This document shows, piece after piece, positions 43,347 through 52,646 of a stretch of DNA of 64,000 nt (its first letter is position 1; each line of letters starts with the position of its first letter). The position numbers and the translations under genes are program-made. The stretch comes from Streptomyces albus subsp. albus (GTDB taxonomy: Bacteria > Actinomycetota > Actinomycetes > Streptomycetales > Streptomycetaceae). The notes under the pieces are model-generated. The model worked only from the letters and a program-made list of their open reading frames with translations, was not told the origin of the DNA and made no database searches. The DNA lies in the NCBI RefSeq assembly GCF_000719865.1, contig NZ_JOID01000001.1, forward strand, positions 62,001 to 126,000. The letters are read 5' to 3'.

Positions 43347-44807
43347 TCAGGCCTGGTCGCGCGGGGCGCCCAGCGAGGTGAGCGGGCCGCCGTGCAGCGG
43401 CTGGGTGCGCCAGTGCGCGGTGACCGTCCGGTCCGCGAGGGAGCAGGTCAGCGCCAGGCGGTGCGGGGTCTCCAGGAACACCGTCTCCACGGCCAGCGTG
43501 CCGGCATCGGTCCAGCCGCCGCTCACCGCGGTCGGGACGGGTTTCCCGGCCACCGTCCAGCCCTCCCCGCCGAGGCGCAGGTCGAGCCGGTCCGGCCGCT
43601 CCGGCCGGTCCCGTGCCCCGGTGAGCGTGAGCGTCCAGCCGCCGGTGTCCCCGACGAGCCGGGCCGCCCGGACCGGTCCGGCCTCTCCGGAGGACGTGAA
43701 CTCGGCGGCCGCCCAGTCCCGGGCCCGTTCCGGAGGTGTGGGCCGGCCCGGGGCCGGCGGCAGCGCGAGCCGGGCGAGCCGGTCCCGCAGCTCCGCGTCG
43801 ACGGCCTCCCGGCCGGTCAGCGGCGCGGGGCCGAAGGCGGGCAGCAGGTGCTCCCAGACCAGGTTCAGGAACTCCGGCATGCGCTCCGTCGCCGCGGTCG
43901 TCGCGATCACCGCGTCCTGCTCCGGCAGTACCAGGCAGAACTGGCCGTACGCGCCGTCGCCCCGGTAGCCGTGCCGGGACATCCAGAACTGATAGCCGTA
44001 GCCGTGGCCCCAATCCCGCCAGTCCGCGTCGCCAATGGCTCCGGCGGTCGGTGTGCGGGGGCGCGTGGCCCGGGCCACCCACCCCTCGGGCAGCAGCCGC
44101 CGGCCCTGCCAGACCCCGTCGCTCAGATACAGCTGCCCGAGCCGGGCCACGGCCTCGGTGGCGGCGTGCAGTCCGCTGAAGCCGAGCTCGCGGCCCGTGC
44201 GGTCGCGCCGCCAGAACACCTCCCCGACGCCCAGCGGGTCCAGCAGCCGGGGCCGCAGATAGCCGGTGAGCGACTGCCCGGTCACGCGCTGGACGATCGC
44301 GGCGAGCGTGTAGGTGGCGGGCTGGTTGTAGGCGAAGACCGTGCCCGGGTCCTCGTCCGGCGGCAGCAGCAGGAATCCCCGGACGGGCTCCGCGGGGTCC
44401 CGCCGGTAGACCTCGTCGACGGTGTCCCGCCGGTGGCCGCTCGCCATGGACGCCACATGCCGTACGAGCAGGGAACGACTGCGCGGATCGGTGATGCCGG
44501 CCTCGAACTCCGGGAAGTACGAGACCACCGGCGCGTCGAAGTCGAGCAGGCCCTCGGCCTCGGCCAGGGCGGCGGCGGTCCCGGTGAAGCTCTTGCTGAG
44601 CGAATACAGCAGATGGGGACGCTCGGCGGTGTACGGCGCCCACCAGCCGGAGGCGACCGGGTGCCCGTGCCGCACGATCATCAGGCTGTGCGGCTCGATC
44701 CCGGGGGCGGCTTCGAGGGCGTCGAGGAAGGCGAGGACACCGGACGCGTCGACGCCCTGGTCGGCGGGGCGGGAAGGGCCGAAGGAGGCCGGGGCGGGGG
44801 CGGTCAT
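43347..44807 (-). CDS. Serine hydrolase, beta-lactamase/D-Ala-D-Ala peptidase-like (class C family)
   Basis: 486 residues from ATG 44807 with AGGA upstream. Penicillin-binding fold: SxxK as S69-L-S-K72 in LLYSLSKSFTGTA; the second motif position reads Y160-N-Q (AYNQPATYTL), not a strict YxN; HGYGYQFWMSRHG and DGAYGQFCLVLPEQDAVI are typical of this esterase-like subgroup. No signal peptide, so probably cytoplasmic. A ~120-residue C-terminal beta-rich domain follows. Likely esterase or amidase of unknown substrate rather than a resistance enzyme. It lies 75 nt downstream of rarA on the same strand. Confidence 0.85.
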   Translation of the reverse strand: MTAPAPASFGPSRPADQGVDASGVLAFLDALEAAPGIEPHSLMIVRHGHPVASGWWAPYTAERPHLLYSLSKSFTGTAAALAEAEGLLDFDAPVVSYFPEFEAGITDPRSRSLLVRHVASMASGHRRDTVDEVYRRDPAEPVRGFLLLPPDEDPGTVFAYNQPATYTLAAIVQRVTGQSLTGYLRPRLLDPLGVGEVFWRRDRTGRELGFSGLHAATEAVARLGQLYLSDGVWQGRRLLPEGWVARATRPRTPTAGAIGDADWRDWGHGYGYQFWMSRHGYRGDGAYGQFCLVLPEQDAVIATTAATERMPEFLNLVWEHLLPAFGPAPLTGREAVDAELRDRLARLALPPAPGRPTPPERARDWAAAEFTSSGEAGPVRAARLVGDTGGWTLTLTGARDRPERPDRLDLRLGGEGWTVAGKPVPTAVSGGWTDAGTLAVETVFLETPHRLALTCSLADRTVTAHWRTQPLHGGPLTSLGAPRDQA

Positions 44808-44882
44808 GGGAGCATCCTGCCCCGGTCGGCGGCCCTCGGTCGAGGGCGCTTCCCGGCAGCCCGCCGCGAGGGGATGCGCCGG

Positions 44883-46448
44883 TTATCCGGCGCTCCCCTT
44901 CTCCGGATCCGCCGCCCTCTCCGGCTCCTGCCCGCGCTTCTCGGCTTCCTGCCCGCGCTTCTCGGGTTCTCCCCCGGGCTTCTCGGGTGCTCCCCCGGTC
45001 TTCTCCGGCTCCCCGGCCCGCTTCGGATCTCCCCCGGTCTTCGCCGGGCGCCCCTCCGCCGGGGGCCGGGCCGGAGCACGCTCCGGCGGGCGCGGCGGGG
45101 CCTCGCCGCGGAGGCGGGCCCGGACCCGCTCGGCGACGTCCGCGTAGCGGGCCTCCGTTCCGTAGCGCGTCGGCTCGTAGTACCGCTTGCCGTGGACGGC
45201 GTCCGGGGCGTACTGCTGCGCGGCGATGCCGCCGGGGACGTCGTGCGGATAGACGTAGCCCTGCGCGTGGCCGAGCTTCTGCGCGCCCTTGTAGTGGCCG
45301 TCCCGCAGATACGGCGGAACGGGGCCGGCCAGCCCGGCCCGGACGTCCGCGAGGGCCGCGTCGATCGCGAGGTAGGCGGCGTTGGACTTGGGCGCGAGGG
45401 CGAGGGCGATCACCGCCTGGCCCAGCGCGATCCGCGCCTCCGGGAAGCCGATCAGCGCCACCGCCTGGGCCGCCGCGACGGCGGTCTGGAGGGCCGTCGG
45501 GTCGGCCATGCCGATGTCCTCGCTCGCGGAGATCATCAGCCGCCGGGCGATGAACCGGGGGTCCTCGCCCGCCTCGACCATCCGGGCCAGGTAGTGCAGC
45601 GCGGCGTCCACGTCCGAACCGCGGATGGACTTGATGAGGGCGCTGGCGACGTCGTAGTGCTGGTCGCCGTCGCGGTCGTACTTCACCGCCGCCCGGTCGA
45701 CGGCCTCCTCCAGGGCCCGGAGGGTGATCTCCTTCTCGCCCTGCGAGATGGCCGATCCGGCACCGGCCTCCAGGGCGGTGAGCGCGCGGCGGGCGTCGCC
45801 GCCGGCGATCCGCAGCAGATGGTTCTCCGCGTCCGCCGTCAGGGAGACCGCTCCGCCGAGCCCGCGTTCGTCCGCGACGGCGCGGTGCAGCAGATCGCGC
45901 AGGCCGTCGTCGGTCAGCGGCTCCAGGGTGAGCAGCAGCGAGCGCGAGAGCAGCGGGGAGATGACCGAGAAGTACGGGTTCTCGGTGGTGGCGGCTATGA
46001 GCGTGACCCAGCGGTTCTCCACGGCCGGGAGCAGGGAGTCCTGCTGTGCCTTGCTGAAGCGGTGGATCTCGTCGAGGAAGAGCACGGTCTCCTTGCCGTA
46101 GCCGCCGGAGGCGCGGCGGGCGCCGTCGATGACGGCCCGCACCTCCTTCACCCCGGCCGTGATCGCGGAGAGCTCGACGAAGCGCTTGTTGGTGGCCTGG
46201 CTGACGACGTACGCGAGGGTGGTCTTGCCGGTGCCGGGCGGGCCCCAGAGGATCACCGAGGACGGGCCCGCGGGGCCGCCCTCCCCCTCGCCGACGAGCC
46301 GGCGCAGCGGAGCCCCGGGCCGCAGCAGATGCTGCTGGCCCACCACCTCGTCCAGGGTGCGCGGGCGCATCCGTACGGCCAGGGGGCTGCTCGCCGGGTC
46401 CTTGCTCTGACGGTCCTCGGCGGCGGCGGTGAACAGGTCGGGCTCCAC
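44883..46448 (-). CDS. rarA: Replication-associated recombination ATPase RarA (MgsA)
   Basis: 521 residues. AAA+ clamp-loader-like ATPase acting at stalled forks. Core: [17 protein letters not shown], Walker [15 protein letters not shown], Walker [17 protein letters not shown], sensor [12 protein letters not shown], arginine-finger region [13 protein letters not shown], and [15 protein letters not shown] tetramerisation part. The start is GTG 46448 ([13 protein letters not shown]). The C-terminal ~70 residues are a repetitive Pro/Glu/Lys/Gly tail (EKRGQE, PEKxGG). Transcribed toward the serine hydrolase. Confidence 0.94.
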   Translation of the reverse strand: MEPDLFTAAAEDRQSKDPASSPLAVRMRPRTLDEVVGQQHLLRPGAPLRRLVGEGEGGPAGPSSVILWGPPGTGKTTLAYVVSQATNKRFVELSAITAGVKEVRAVIDGARRASGGYGKETVLFLDEIHRFSKAQQDSLLPAVENRWVTLIAATTENPYFSVISPLLSRSLLLTLEPLTDDGLRDLLHRAVADERGLGGAVSLTADAENHLLRIAGGDARRALTALEAGAGSAISQGEKEITLRALEEAVDRAAVKYDRDGDQHYDVASALIKSIRGSDVDAALHYLARMVEAGEDPRFIARRLMISASEDIGMADPTALQTAVAAAQAVALIGFPEARIALGQAVIALALAPKSNAAYLAIDAALADVRAGLAGPVPPYLRDGHYKGAQKLGHAQGYVYPHDVPGGIAAQQYAPDAVHGKRYYEPTRYGTEARYADVAERVRARLRGEAPPRPPERAPARPPAEGRPAKTGGDPKRAGEPEKTGGAPEKPGGEPEKRGQEAEKRGQEPERAADPEKGSAG

Positions 46449-46516
46449 GACGGAAACCCTAAGGCACCGCGCCGACAACACCGTCCCGGCCGGGTTCGGG
46501 GGGCGGCGGCGCACCG

Positions 46517-46552
46517 GCGCCCCGTCACCGCCGGGGCGGGGTGACGGGGCGC
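46517..46552 (-). terminator. Terminator of the VKOR gene
   Basis: Perfect 13-bp stem (46517-46529 with 46540-46552), 10-nt loop, 41 nt beyond the VKOR stop on the minus strand. Confidence 0.7.
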
Positions 46553-46593
46553 GGGGGCGGCGGCCGGCGCCTGCGGAGCCGGCGGTCCGGGGC

Positions 46594-47268
46594 TCAGCTC
46601 GTCCAGAAGTCCCACCAGCGGGTCAGGATCAGCATGCCGATGGTGCCGATCCAGACCACCGGCAGCACCCAGTGGAACTCCGCCACCGCGCGGCGCAGGC
46701 CGTCCGGCGCGGGGAGGAGGCGGTGCCGGATGTTGTGCGCGGTGACGTAGCTGAACATCACGATGGTGGCGACCCAGGCGAGGTTGCACCACAGGCAGAG
46801 CGAGCCGATCACGTACAACGACTGGTACATGAGCCACATGCAGAAGCCCGCGCCGAACAGGGTGCCGGCGTTCAGGCCGAGCCAGTACCAGCGGGGGAAG
46901 CGGGCGCCGCCCAGCAGGGCCACGCCGATGGCGATCACCATGCCGTAGGTCACCAGGCCCAGCATGGGGTTGGGGAAGCCGAAGACGGACGCTTGGTCGC
47001 TCTCCATGATGTTGCCGCAGGAGACGACGGGGTTGAGGCTGCAGCCGGGGGTGAAGGTGGTGCCCTCCGCCTTGGCCTCCAGCAGCTTGTACTTGTCGAG
47101 GGTGATGACCCAGGCGGCGAGGAGGCCCGCCGCGCCGGTGATCACGAGCATGAGGGCGAAGGCGCGGCCGCTGCCGAGGGCGCCGCGGACGCCGGCCGCC
47201 CCGTGCTCCCCGTGCCCGCCGCCGTCCCCGTCGGTGGCGGTCACGTCGTCCCGCTCTGTCATCGTCAT
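46594..47268 (-). CDS. Vitamin K epoxide reductase (VKOR) family membrane protein
   Basis: 224 residues with about five transmembrane helices (near 36-56, 103-120, 127-148, 154-175, 199-217). Bacterial VKOR reoxidises DsbA-type partners with quinone to drive disulphide formation in secreted proteins. The active-site pair is C158-L-W-C161 at the start of a helix, and the loop cysteines are C76 and C84 ([13 protein letters not shown]). No fused thioredoxin domain, so a separate partner is needed. ATG 47268 starts; ATG 47262 is equally possible. Its own terminator lies downstream. Confidence 0.92.
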   Translation of the reverse strand: MTMTERDDVTATDGDGGGHGEHGAAGVRGALGSGRAFALMLVITGAAGLLAAWVITLDKYKLLEAKAEGTTFTPGCSLNPVVSCGNIMESDQASVFGFPNPMLGLVTYGMVIAIGVALLGGARFPRWYWLGLNAGTLFGAGFCMWLMYQSLYVIGSLCLWCNLAWVATIVMFSYVTAHNIRHRLLPAPDGLRRAVAEFHWVLPVVWIGTIGMLILTRWWDFWTS

Positions 47269-47561
47269 ATCGCCGTTTCCCGTCGCTTCCGTCGGTCCCG
47301 GCCGGTGTCCGGACGGGCCTCACGCCATTGTGGCACCGGTCGCCGCCCTTCCCCGGCCGGTCAACCGGATGAGGGACGGCGGCCGCACATTCTTCCGCAC
47401 CCGCCGTACGGCGGCCATAAGCCCGGAGCGGCCCTCGCGGGCGGGCCGGAAGGGGCCCGGGACGAACCGGGGAGCGGAACCGGCGCCGGCCGGTCCGCCG
47501 AGGTGACCGGCCGGACGGAAGCACGCGGGCCGGCGGACGGCTCCGGGCGGACCGGACCGGG

Positions 47562-48620
47562 TCACGGAGACGGGCCGGGCTCCGGCTCACCGCCGGAGCG
47601 GCCGCGCCCGGGGACTCGGCCGGCCGGGGCGCTCTCGCCGTCGTCCTCGGCGGCCGGTGCGAGGGCCGCGGCGCGGTACCGGCCCGGAGGCATGCCCACG
47701 GCGGCACGGAAGGAACGGCTGAAGTCGGAGGCCCGGGTGAACCCCCACCGGGTGGCGATGGCGTGGACGGTGAGATGGCGCAGGGCCGGGTCGGCCAGAT
47801 CCCGCCGGCACCGGTCCAGGCGCCGCTGCTTGACGTGGGCGCTCACCGACGTCCCGTGCTCCTGGAAGATCCGGTGCAGGTAGCGCAGCGAGACCTGGTG
47901 CGCCGCCGCGACCGCGGCCGGGCCCAGATCGGGGTCGCGCAGATGCTCTTCGATGAACGACGTGAAGCGCAGGAAGAGGACGTGTCCGGGCGACCGCGAC
48001 GGCGCGGCCGCCTCCTCGTCCAGATGATGCGCCAGGACGGCCGCCGCCAGGTCCAGCGCGGTCTGCCCCAGCCGGACGCGGTCGAGCGCGGGATACGGCG
48101 CGGACGGCTCCTCGGCCAGCGTGTTCACGAACCGGGTGAAGACGCGGCCGATGCCCTGCGTCCCCGGCAGCGGCACGGCCAGCAGCCGGTCGATCTTGGA
48201 GCTCGGCAGGGGCACCAGCCTCTTGGGGAACTGCAGCAGCAGCGTCTCGGTCGGGCCGATGCCGTCGACCACGGCCTCGAAGGGGCGGGAACTGTCGTAG
48301 ACGACGAGGCTGCCGGCCTCCAGGCGTGAGCGGTTCCGCGCCTGTTCGATGCCCTGGCGCCCGCTGCGGACCACGGCCACCTGGTACCACTCGGGGTCCA
48401 GCTGCCGGATCAGGGCGGGCGTGCGCCGGGCGACCAGCGGCCCGTACGACGTCACGGTCAGCCGGGCGGCTCCCAGCACCGTGGCCCACAGCCGCGCCTC
48501 GAACGAGGACGGCTCGGTGACCTTGATGCGGGTCCTCATCAGAGCCTGGGCCGTGACCTCCGTCCAGGCCTCGAGGCGTTCCCCGGCGGGCAGCACGGTG
48601 CTGTCGAAGACGATCTCCAC
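47562..48620 (-). CDS. AraC-family transcriptional regulator
   Basis: 352 residues, GTG start at 48620. The N-terminal ~190 residues are the AraC_binding_2 cupin-like sensor region typical of streptomycete regulators with ~320-350 residues. The C-terminal AraC DNA-binding domain has two HTHs: HLRDPDLGPAAVAAAHQVSL with RYLHRIFQEHGTSVSAHVKQ, then LTVHAIATRWGFTRASDFSR and FRAAVGMPPGRYR. A 30-residue Gly/Pro tail follows. It is divergent from the small secreted-protein gene, and GTGCAC repeats lie between. Confidence 0.92.
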   Translation of the reverse strand: MEIVFDSTVLPAGERLEAWTEVTAQALMRTRIKVTEPSSFEARLWATVLGAARLTVTSYGPLVARRTPALIRQLDPEWYQVAVVRSGRQGIEQARNRSRLEAGSLVVYDSSRPFEAVVDGIGPTETLLLQFPKRLVPLPSSKIDRLLAVPLPGTQGIGRVFTRFVNTLAEEPSAPYPALDRVRLGQTALDLAAAVLAHHLDEEAAAPSRSPGHVLFLRFTSFIEEHLRDPDLGPAAVAAAHQVSLRYLHRIFQEHGTSVSAHVKQRRLDRCRRDLADPALRHLTVHAIATRWGFTRASDFSRSFRAAVGMPPGRYRAAALAPAAEDDGESAPAGRVPGRGRSGGEPEPGPSP

Positions 48621-48688
48621 AGGATTCCCGGCCCCCGGTCCGCGGTGACGTCCATGGGCGAGTCTTCCTCAGACCGCCCGGGACATCT

Positions 48689-48725
48689 GTGCACTGTGCG
48701 GCAAGGGTAGTGCACCGTTGGCCAA
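48689..48725. promoter_or_regulatory. Candidate operator between the AraC and I36-like genes
   Basis: Two GTGCAC hexamers (48689-48694 and 48710-48715) lie exactly 21 bp apart, two helical turns, followed by the palindrome TTGGCCAA (48718-48725). Same-face repeats are the expected AraC-dimer arrangement. Confidence 0.45.
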
Positions 48726-48842
48726 TGACATGACACGGACAACACGCCAGGCTGTGGGGGCCCCGGCAAGCCGGGCCGAAGGACCTTTCACCACCAGGAA
48801 CACCAGCACATGACCAGTGTGCGAGGAAGAGGGGGAGATCCC

Positions 48843-49244
48843 ATGCGCAAGATCCGTACCGCCCTGGCAGTCGCCGTCGGGACGGCAGCAGCCATCGTGA
48901 CCCTGCCCGGGACGAGCGCGACCGCCGCGACGACCGCGTGGGGCTCATGCGTCCAGGGAAGTGTCTGCTTCTACACCGGCTCCAACGGCACCGGCTCCGT
49001 GTGTGCGTGGAGCGGGGCCGACCCGGACTGGACCCAGGGCACCAGTAAGTGCTCCTGGTCGCAGACCAAGAACGTGAAGTCCGTGTGGAACCGCGGAACG
49101 AGCTCCGGCTACACCGGTGTCGCCTACTACCAGTGGAAGGACTACACCACGCGCAAGGGCTGCACTCCGCAGGGCGGGCGCGGCAACCTCGCGGGCACCT
49201 ACATGCTGAAGTCCCACCGGTGGGTGGACGGCAACTGCGGTTGA
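48843..49244 (+). CDS. Small secreted protein, peptidase inhibitor I36-like
   Basis: 133 residues from ATG 48843, with GGGGGAG upstream. Signal peptide: MRKIR then hydrophobic TALAVAVGTAAAIVTLPGTS, with cleavage after SATA (about residue 28). The mature ~105 residues contain six cysteines and aromatic/Gly repeats (CVQGSVCFYTGSNGTGSVCA, VKSVWNRGTSSGYTGVAYYQ). This resembles I36 metalloprotease inhibitors (SMPI-like) or beta/gamma-crystallin folds. Extracellular; inhibition of a protease is inferred only from family resemblance. Divergent from the AraC regulator. Confidence 0.85.
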   Translation: MRKIRTALAVAVGTAAAIVTLPGTSATAATTAWGSCVQGSVCFYTGSNGTGSVCAWSGADPDWTQGTSKCSWSQTKNVKSVWNRGTSSGYTGVAYYQWKDYTTRKGCTPQGGRGNLAGTYMLKSHRWVDGNCG

Positions 49245-49330
49245 TGACGCCGGTGCCGGGTTCCGGCGGGGCCTGTACGAGGTGCTGCCGGCCGGCGCGC
49301 GGGGCGCGGACCATGTGACATGAACGGGGG

Positions 49331-49360
49331 GAGCCCGGTCGGCGAAGGCCGGCCGGGCTC
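49331..49360. terminator. Bidirectional hairpin between the I36-like gene and hisS
   Basis: About 13 bp of stem (49331-49343 with 49348-49360, one G-T pair) and a GAAG tetraloop, between converging genes. Confidence 0.65.
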
Positions 49361-49422
49361 GGTGCATCACACGGTCCGCGCGGCCCCGGGGCGGACCCCA
49401 GGCGCCCGCCGGCCGGCCGGGC

Positions 49423-50685
49423 TCAGCCCAGCGCGGCCCGGACCGCCGCGGTGACCTCGCCGGCCGGTACGGCCCGCTGCTCACCGCTCTCCAGGTCCTT
49501 GAGCTGGATCACACCCTCGGCCAGATCCCGTTCCCCGGCGACCAGGGCGATCCTCGCCCCGCTGCGGTTCGCCGACTTCATGGCGCCCTTGAGGCCGCGG
49601 CCGCCGTAGCTGAAGTCCGCCGCGACCCCGGCCCGGCGCAGCTCGGTGACGACGCCGAAGAGCGCGCGCCGCGCCTCCTCGCCGAGCGGCACCGCGTACA
49701 CCTGGGTCGCCGCGGGCAGATCGAGCTCGACGCCCTCGGCGCGCAGGGCGAGCACCGTGCGGTCCACGCCGAGCGCCCAGCCGACGGACGGCAGGGCCGG
49801 CCCGCCGATCATCTCGGAGAGGCCGTCGTACCGCCCGCCGCCGCCGACCGCGGACTGCGAGCCCAGGCCGTCGTGGACGAACTCGAAGGTGGTGCGGGTG
49901 TAGTAGTCCAGCCCGCGGACCAGCTTGGCGTCGTCCTCGAAGACCACGCCCGCCGCGGTCAGCAGCTCGCGCACCTGTTCGTGGTAGGCCGTGCAGGACG
50001 CGCACAGGTGGTCGCGCATCATCGGCGCCCCGGTGAGCTGCTTCTGCACCGCTTCCCGCTTGTCGTCGAGGACCCGCAGCGGGTTGATCTCGATCCGGCG
50101 CCGGGTGTCCTCGTCGAGGTCGAGTCCGCGCAGGAAGTCCTGGAGCGCGGCGCGGTAGACCGGGCGGCATTCCTTGTCGCCGAGCGAGTTCAGCAGCAGC
50201 CGGAAGTTCCGCAGCCCCAGCGAGCGGTACGCGTCCACGGCGAGGATGATCAACTCGGCGTCCAGCGCCGGGTCCTCGGCCCCGATGGCCTCGGCGCCGA
50301 CCTGCGAGAAGTGCCGGTAGCGGCCGGCCTGCGGGCGCTCGTAGCGGTAGTACGAGCCGGAGTACCAGAGCTTCACCGGGAGGTTCCCGGCCTTGTGCAG
50401 GTTGGCCTCCAGCGCGGCGCGCAGCACGGAGGCGGTGCCCTCGGGGCGCAGCGCCAGTTCGTCGCCGCCCTTGGTGGTGAGGGTGTACATCTCCTTGGTG
50501 ACGATGTCGGTGGATTCGCCGACACCGCGGGAGAACAGCTCGACGTTCTCGAAGCCCGGGGTCTCGGCGTAGCCGTAGCCGGCCCGCCGCAGCGGGGCGG
50601 AGATCGCCTCCCGCACCGCGAGGTACACGGCGGAGTCGGGCGGGAGCAGGTCGTACGTGCCCTTGGGGGCCTTGAAGGTGCTCAC
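49423..50685 (-). CDS. hisS: Histidyl-tRNA synthetase
   Basis: 420 residues, GTG start 50685 ([18 protein letters not shown]). Class II motifs: [20 protein letters not shown], motif 2 [18 protein letters not shown] and [20 protein letters not shown], the histidine loop [15 protein letters not shown], motif 3 [12 protein letters not shown] and [13 protein letters not shown]. The C-terminal anticodon domain ends with [18 protein letters not shown]. It starts 11 nt after the MBL-fold hydrolase stop. Confidence 0.97.
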   Translation of the reverse strand: MSTFKAPKGTYDLLPPDSAVYLAVREAISAPLRRAGYGYAETPGFENVELFSRGVGESTDIVTKEMYTLTTKGGDELALRPEGTASVLRAALEANLHKAGNLPVKLWYSGSYYRYERPQAGRYRHFSQVGAEAIGAEDPALDAELIILAVDAYRSLGLRNFRLLLNSLGDKECRPVYRAALQDFLRGLDLDEDTRRRIEINPLRVLDDKREAVQKQLTGAPMMRDHLCASCTAYHEQVRELLTAAGVVFEDDAKLVRGLDYYTRTTFEFVHDGLGSQSAVGGGGRYDGLSEMIGGPALPSVGWALGVDRTVLALRAEGVELDLPAATQVYAVPLGEEARRALFGVVTELRRAGVAADFSYGGRGLKGAMKSANRSGARIALVAGERDLAEGVIQLKDLESGEQRAVPAGEVTAAVRAALG

Positions 50686-50696
50686 TGGGGGAAGCT

Positions 50697-51410
50697 TCAC
50701 ATTCCTCGTCGTGGAAAGGCCTGTGCGGCCGTTCCGGGGCCGGCGGCCAGCTCCCGCAGGAAGGGGTTGGCGGCGCGCTCGCGGCCGATGGTGGTCTGGG
50801 GGCCGTGGCCGGACAGCACCACGGTCGAGTCGTCCAGCGGCAGGCACACCCGGGCCAGCGACCGGAGCAGCTCGGCGTGGTCGCCGCCGGGCAGGTCGGT
50901 GCGTCCGACGGAGCCGGCGAACAACAGGTCGCCCGAGAAGAAGACCTGCGGCACGTCGGCCTGCTCGGGCATCCGGAAGGTCACCGACCCCTTGGTATGC
51001 CCGGGCGCGTGCGCGACGCCGAACTCCAGGCCGGCCAGCTCCAGCTTCGCCCCGTCGGCCAGTTCCTTGACGTCATCGGGCTCTCCGATCGTCAGCTCGC
51101 CCATGAGCTGCTGCCCGATGGAGAGGCCGAGGGCCTTCTCCGGGTCGCTCATCATGTAGCGGTCCTCGGGGTGGATCCAGGCCGGTACGTCGTGGGCGCC
51201 GCAGACGGGCACGACCGAGGCGACATGGTCGAGGTGCCCGTGGGTGAGGATGACGGCGACGGGCTTGAGACGGTGCTTGGCGAGCGTCTCCTCGACGCCG
51301 GGGGCCGCCTCGTGGCCCGGGTCGATGATCACGCACTCCTCGCCCGCGGCGGGGGCGACCAGGTAGCAGTTGGTCCCCCAGGCCCCGGCGGGGAACCCGG
51401 CAATGAGCAC
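50697..51410 (-). CDS. Metallo-beta-lactamase fold hydrolase (glyoxalase II-like)
   Basis: 237 residues if GTG 51410 is the start (GGGGAC 5 nt upstream); the ATG at 51425 is the alternative. Metal motif THGHLDH (residues ~55-61), [19 protein letters not shown] (third His), [19 protein letters not shown] (bridging Asp) and [11 protein letters not shown] (last His) are all intact. Resembles thiolester hydrolases of the hydroxyacylglutathione-hydrolase type. The pairing with hisS is common in actinobacteria. Divergent from the cyclophilin gene. Confidence 0.92.
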   Translation of the reverse strand: MLIAGFPAGAWGTNCYLVAPAAGEECVIIDPGHEAAPGVEETLAKHRLKPVAVILTHGHLDHVASVVPVCGAHDVPAWIHPEDRYMMSDPEKALGLSIGQQLMGELTIGEPDDVKELADGAKLELAGLEFGVAHAPGHTKGSVTFRMPEQADVPQVFFSGDLLFAGSVGRTDLPGGDHAELLRSLARVCLPLDDSTVVLSGHGPQTTIGRERAANPFLRELAAGPGTAAQAFPRRGM

Positions 51411-51612
51411 AATCGTCCCCAACATGTGGTCCGGTACTGGATTCCGATCAGGTCAGAGCCTACCGGCGGCGGTCCCGTGGCCGCGAACCCGTATACGGTA
51501 CGGCCAGGTTCCACGACGGCAGGGCGGATCGAGACGTACCGAAACCCCTTTTACCGGCGCAAACCCGACAGACCCAACCCGCAGACCCCCCACGTCACGA
51601 GGAGACGGACCG

Positions 51613-52452
51613 GTGGCCACGAGCGACCAGCGGCGGAGAGAACTCGCCCGGAAGAAGTTCGAACGGCAGCAGGAGCGCCGCGCCCAGCGGCGCAGGGCCC
51701 GCCGCCGCAACGCGGTGATCGCGGCCGCCGTGGCCGCCGTCCTGGTGGCCGGCGCGGCGGCGGCCGCCACGGCCGGCCTGGGCGGTGACGACAAGAAGAA
51801 GGACGACGCCGCGGCTTCCCCGGAGGCGTCCGCGACGAGCAAGGCTCCCGACCCCTGCGACGAGCCGGCCGAGGGCAAGCCCGGCACCGAGCAGTGGAAG
51901 AAGGAGCCGAAGATGACGATCGACACCTCGGCCTCCTACGTGATGGAGCTGGAGACCACCTGTGGCGACATCGGCATCACGATGGACGCCGCGAAGGCAC
52001 CGCGCACCGTCAACTCCTTCAACTTCCTCGCGGGCGAGGGGTTCTTCGACCACACCAAGTGCCACCGGCTGACCGAGTCGGGCATCTACGTCCTGCAGTG
52101 CGGCGACCCGAAGGGGACGGGCCAGGGCGGCCCCGGCTACACCATCCCCGATGAGAACCTCAAGGACCCGAAGCTCAAGGGGAACGTCTATCCGGCGGGC
52201 ACCGTCGCGATGGCCAACAAGTACAACGCCGCGGAGAAGAAGGGCCGGGACAGCGGCGGCAGCCAGTTCTTCCTCGTCTACCAGGACAGTCAGCTGCCGC
52301 CCGACTACACGCCGTTCGGGACCGTCGACGAGGACGGCATGAAGGTCCTGAAGAAGATCGCCGACGCGGGCGCCGCCGCCCCCGACGCGACGCAGAACAC
52401 CGCGCCCAACGCCACCGTCGTGATCAACAAGGCGACGGTGCGCAGGTCCTGA
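51613..52452 (+). CDS. Membrane-anchored peptidyl-prolyl isomerase, cyclophilin type
   Basis: 279 residues from GTG 51613, with AGGAGAC upstream. A very basic N-terminus (QRRRELARKKFERQQERRAQ) precedes a transmembrane anchor at ~33-53 (NAVIAAAVAAVLVAGAAAAA), then a Lys/Asp/Ala/Ser linker. The cyclophilin domain (~108-275) shows ITMDAAKAPRTVNSFNFLAG, FDHTKCHRLTESGIYVLQCG, GYTIPDENL, GTVAMANKYNA and SGGSQFFLVYQDSQLPPDYT (canonical active-site positions only partly matched). Probably folds exported proteins on the outer face of the membrane. Confidence 0.92.
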   Translation: MATSDQRRRELARKKFERQQERRAQRRRARRRNAVIAAAVAAVLVAGAAAAATAGLGGDDKKKDDAAASPEASATSKAPDPCDEPAEGKPGTEQWKKEPKMTIDTSASYVMELETTCGDIGITMDAAKAPRTVNSFNFLAGEGFFDHTKCHRLTESGIYVLQCGDPKGTGQGGPGYTIPDENLKDPKLKGNVYPAGTVAMANKYNAAEKKGRDSGGSQFFLVYQDSQLPPDYTPFGTVDEDGMKVLKKIADAGAAAPDATQNTAPNATVVINKATVRRS

Positions 52453-52471
52453 GCCGCTCGGATTGCCAAAT

Positions 52472-52499
52472 CCCGGCCGTCCGGATGCGGACAGCCGGG
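52472..52499 (+). terminator. Cyclophilin gene terminator hairpin
   Basis: 6-bp and 5-bp stems (52472-52477 with 52494-52499; 52479-52483 with 52488-52492) around one mismatch with a GATG loop, 20 nt after the stop. Confidence 0.6.
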
Positions 52500-52646
52500 C
52501 CGGGGTTCGCCTATGTTTGGCGTGTAAACCGGTCAGGGCGTTGAGCCGGCCGGGGCCCCTCCTCCCCGCAGGGGGTGAGGAGGGCGGAACTGTGGACGAT
52601 GCCCGCGAGCCGTGCGCTCGTGACGGCATCATGTGGAGGAGGCGCT

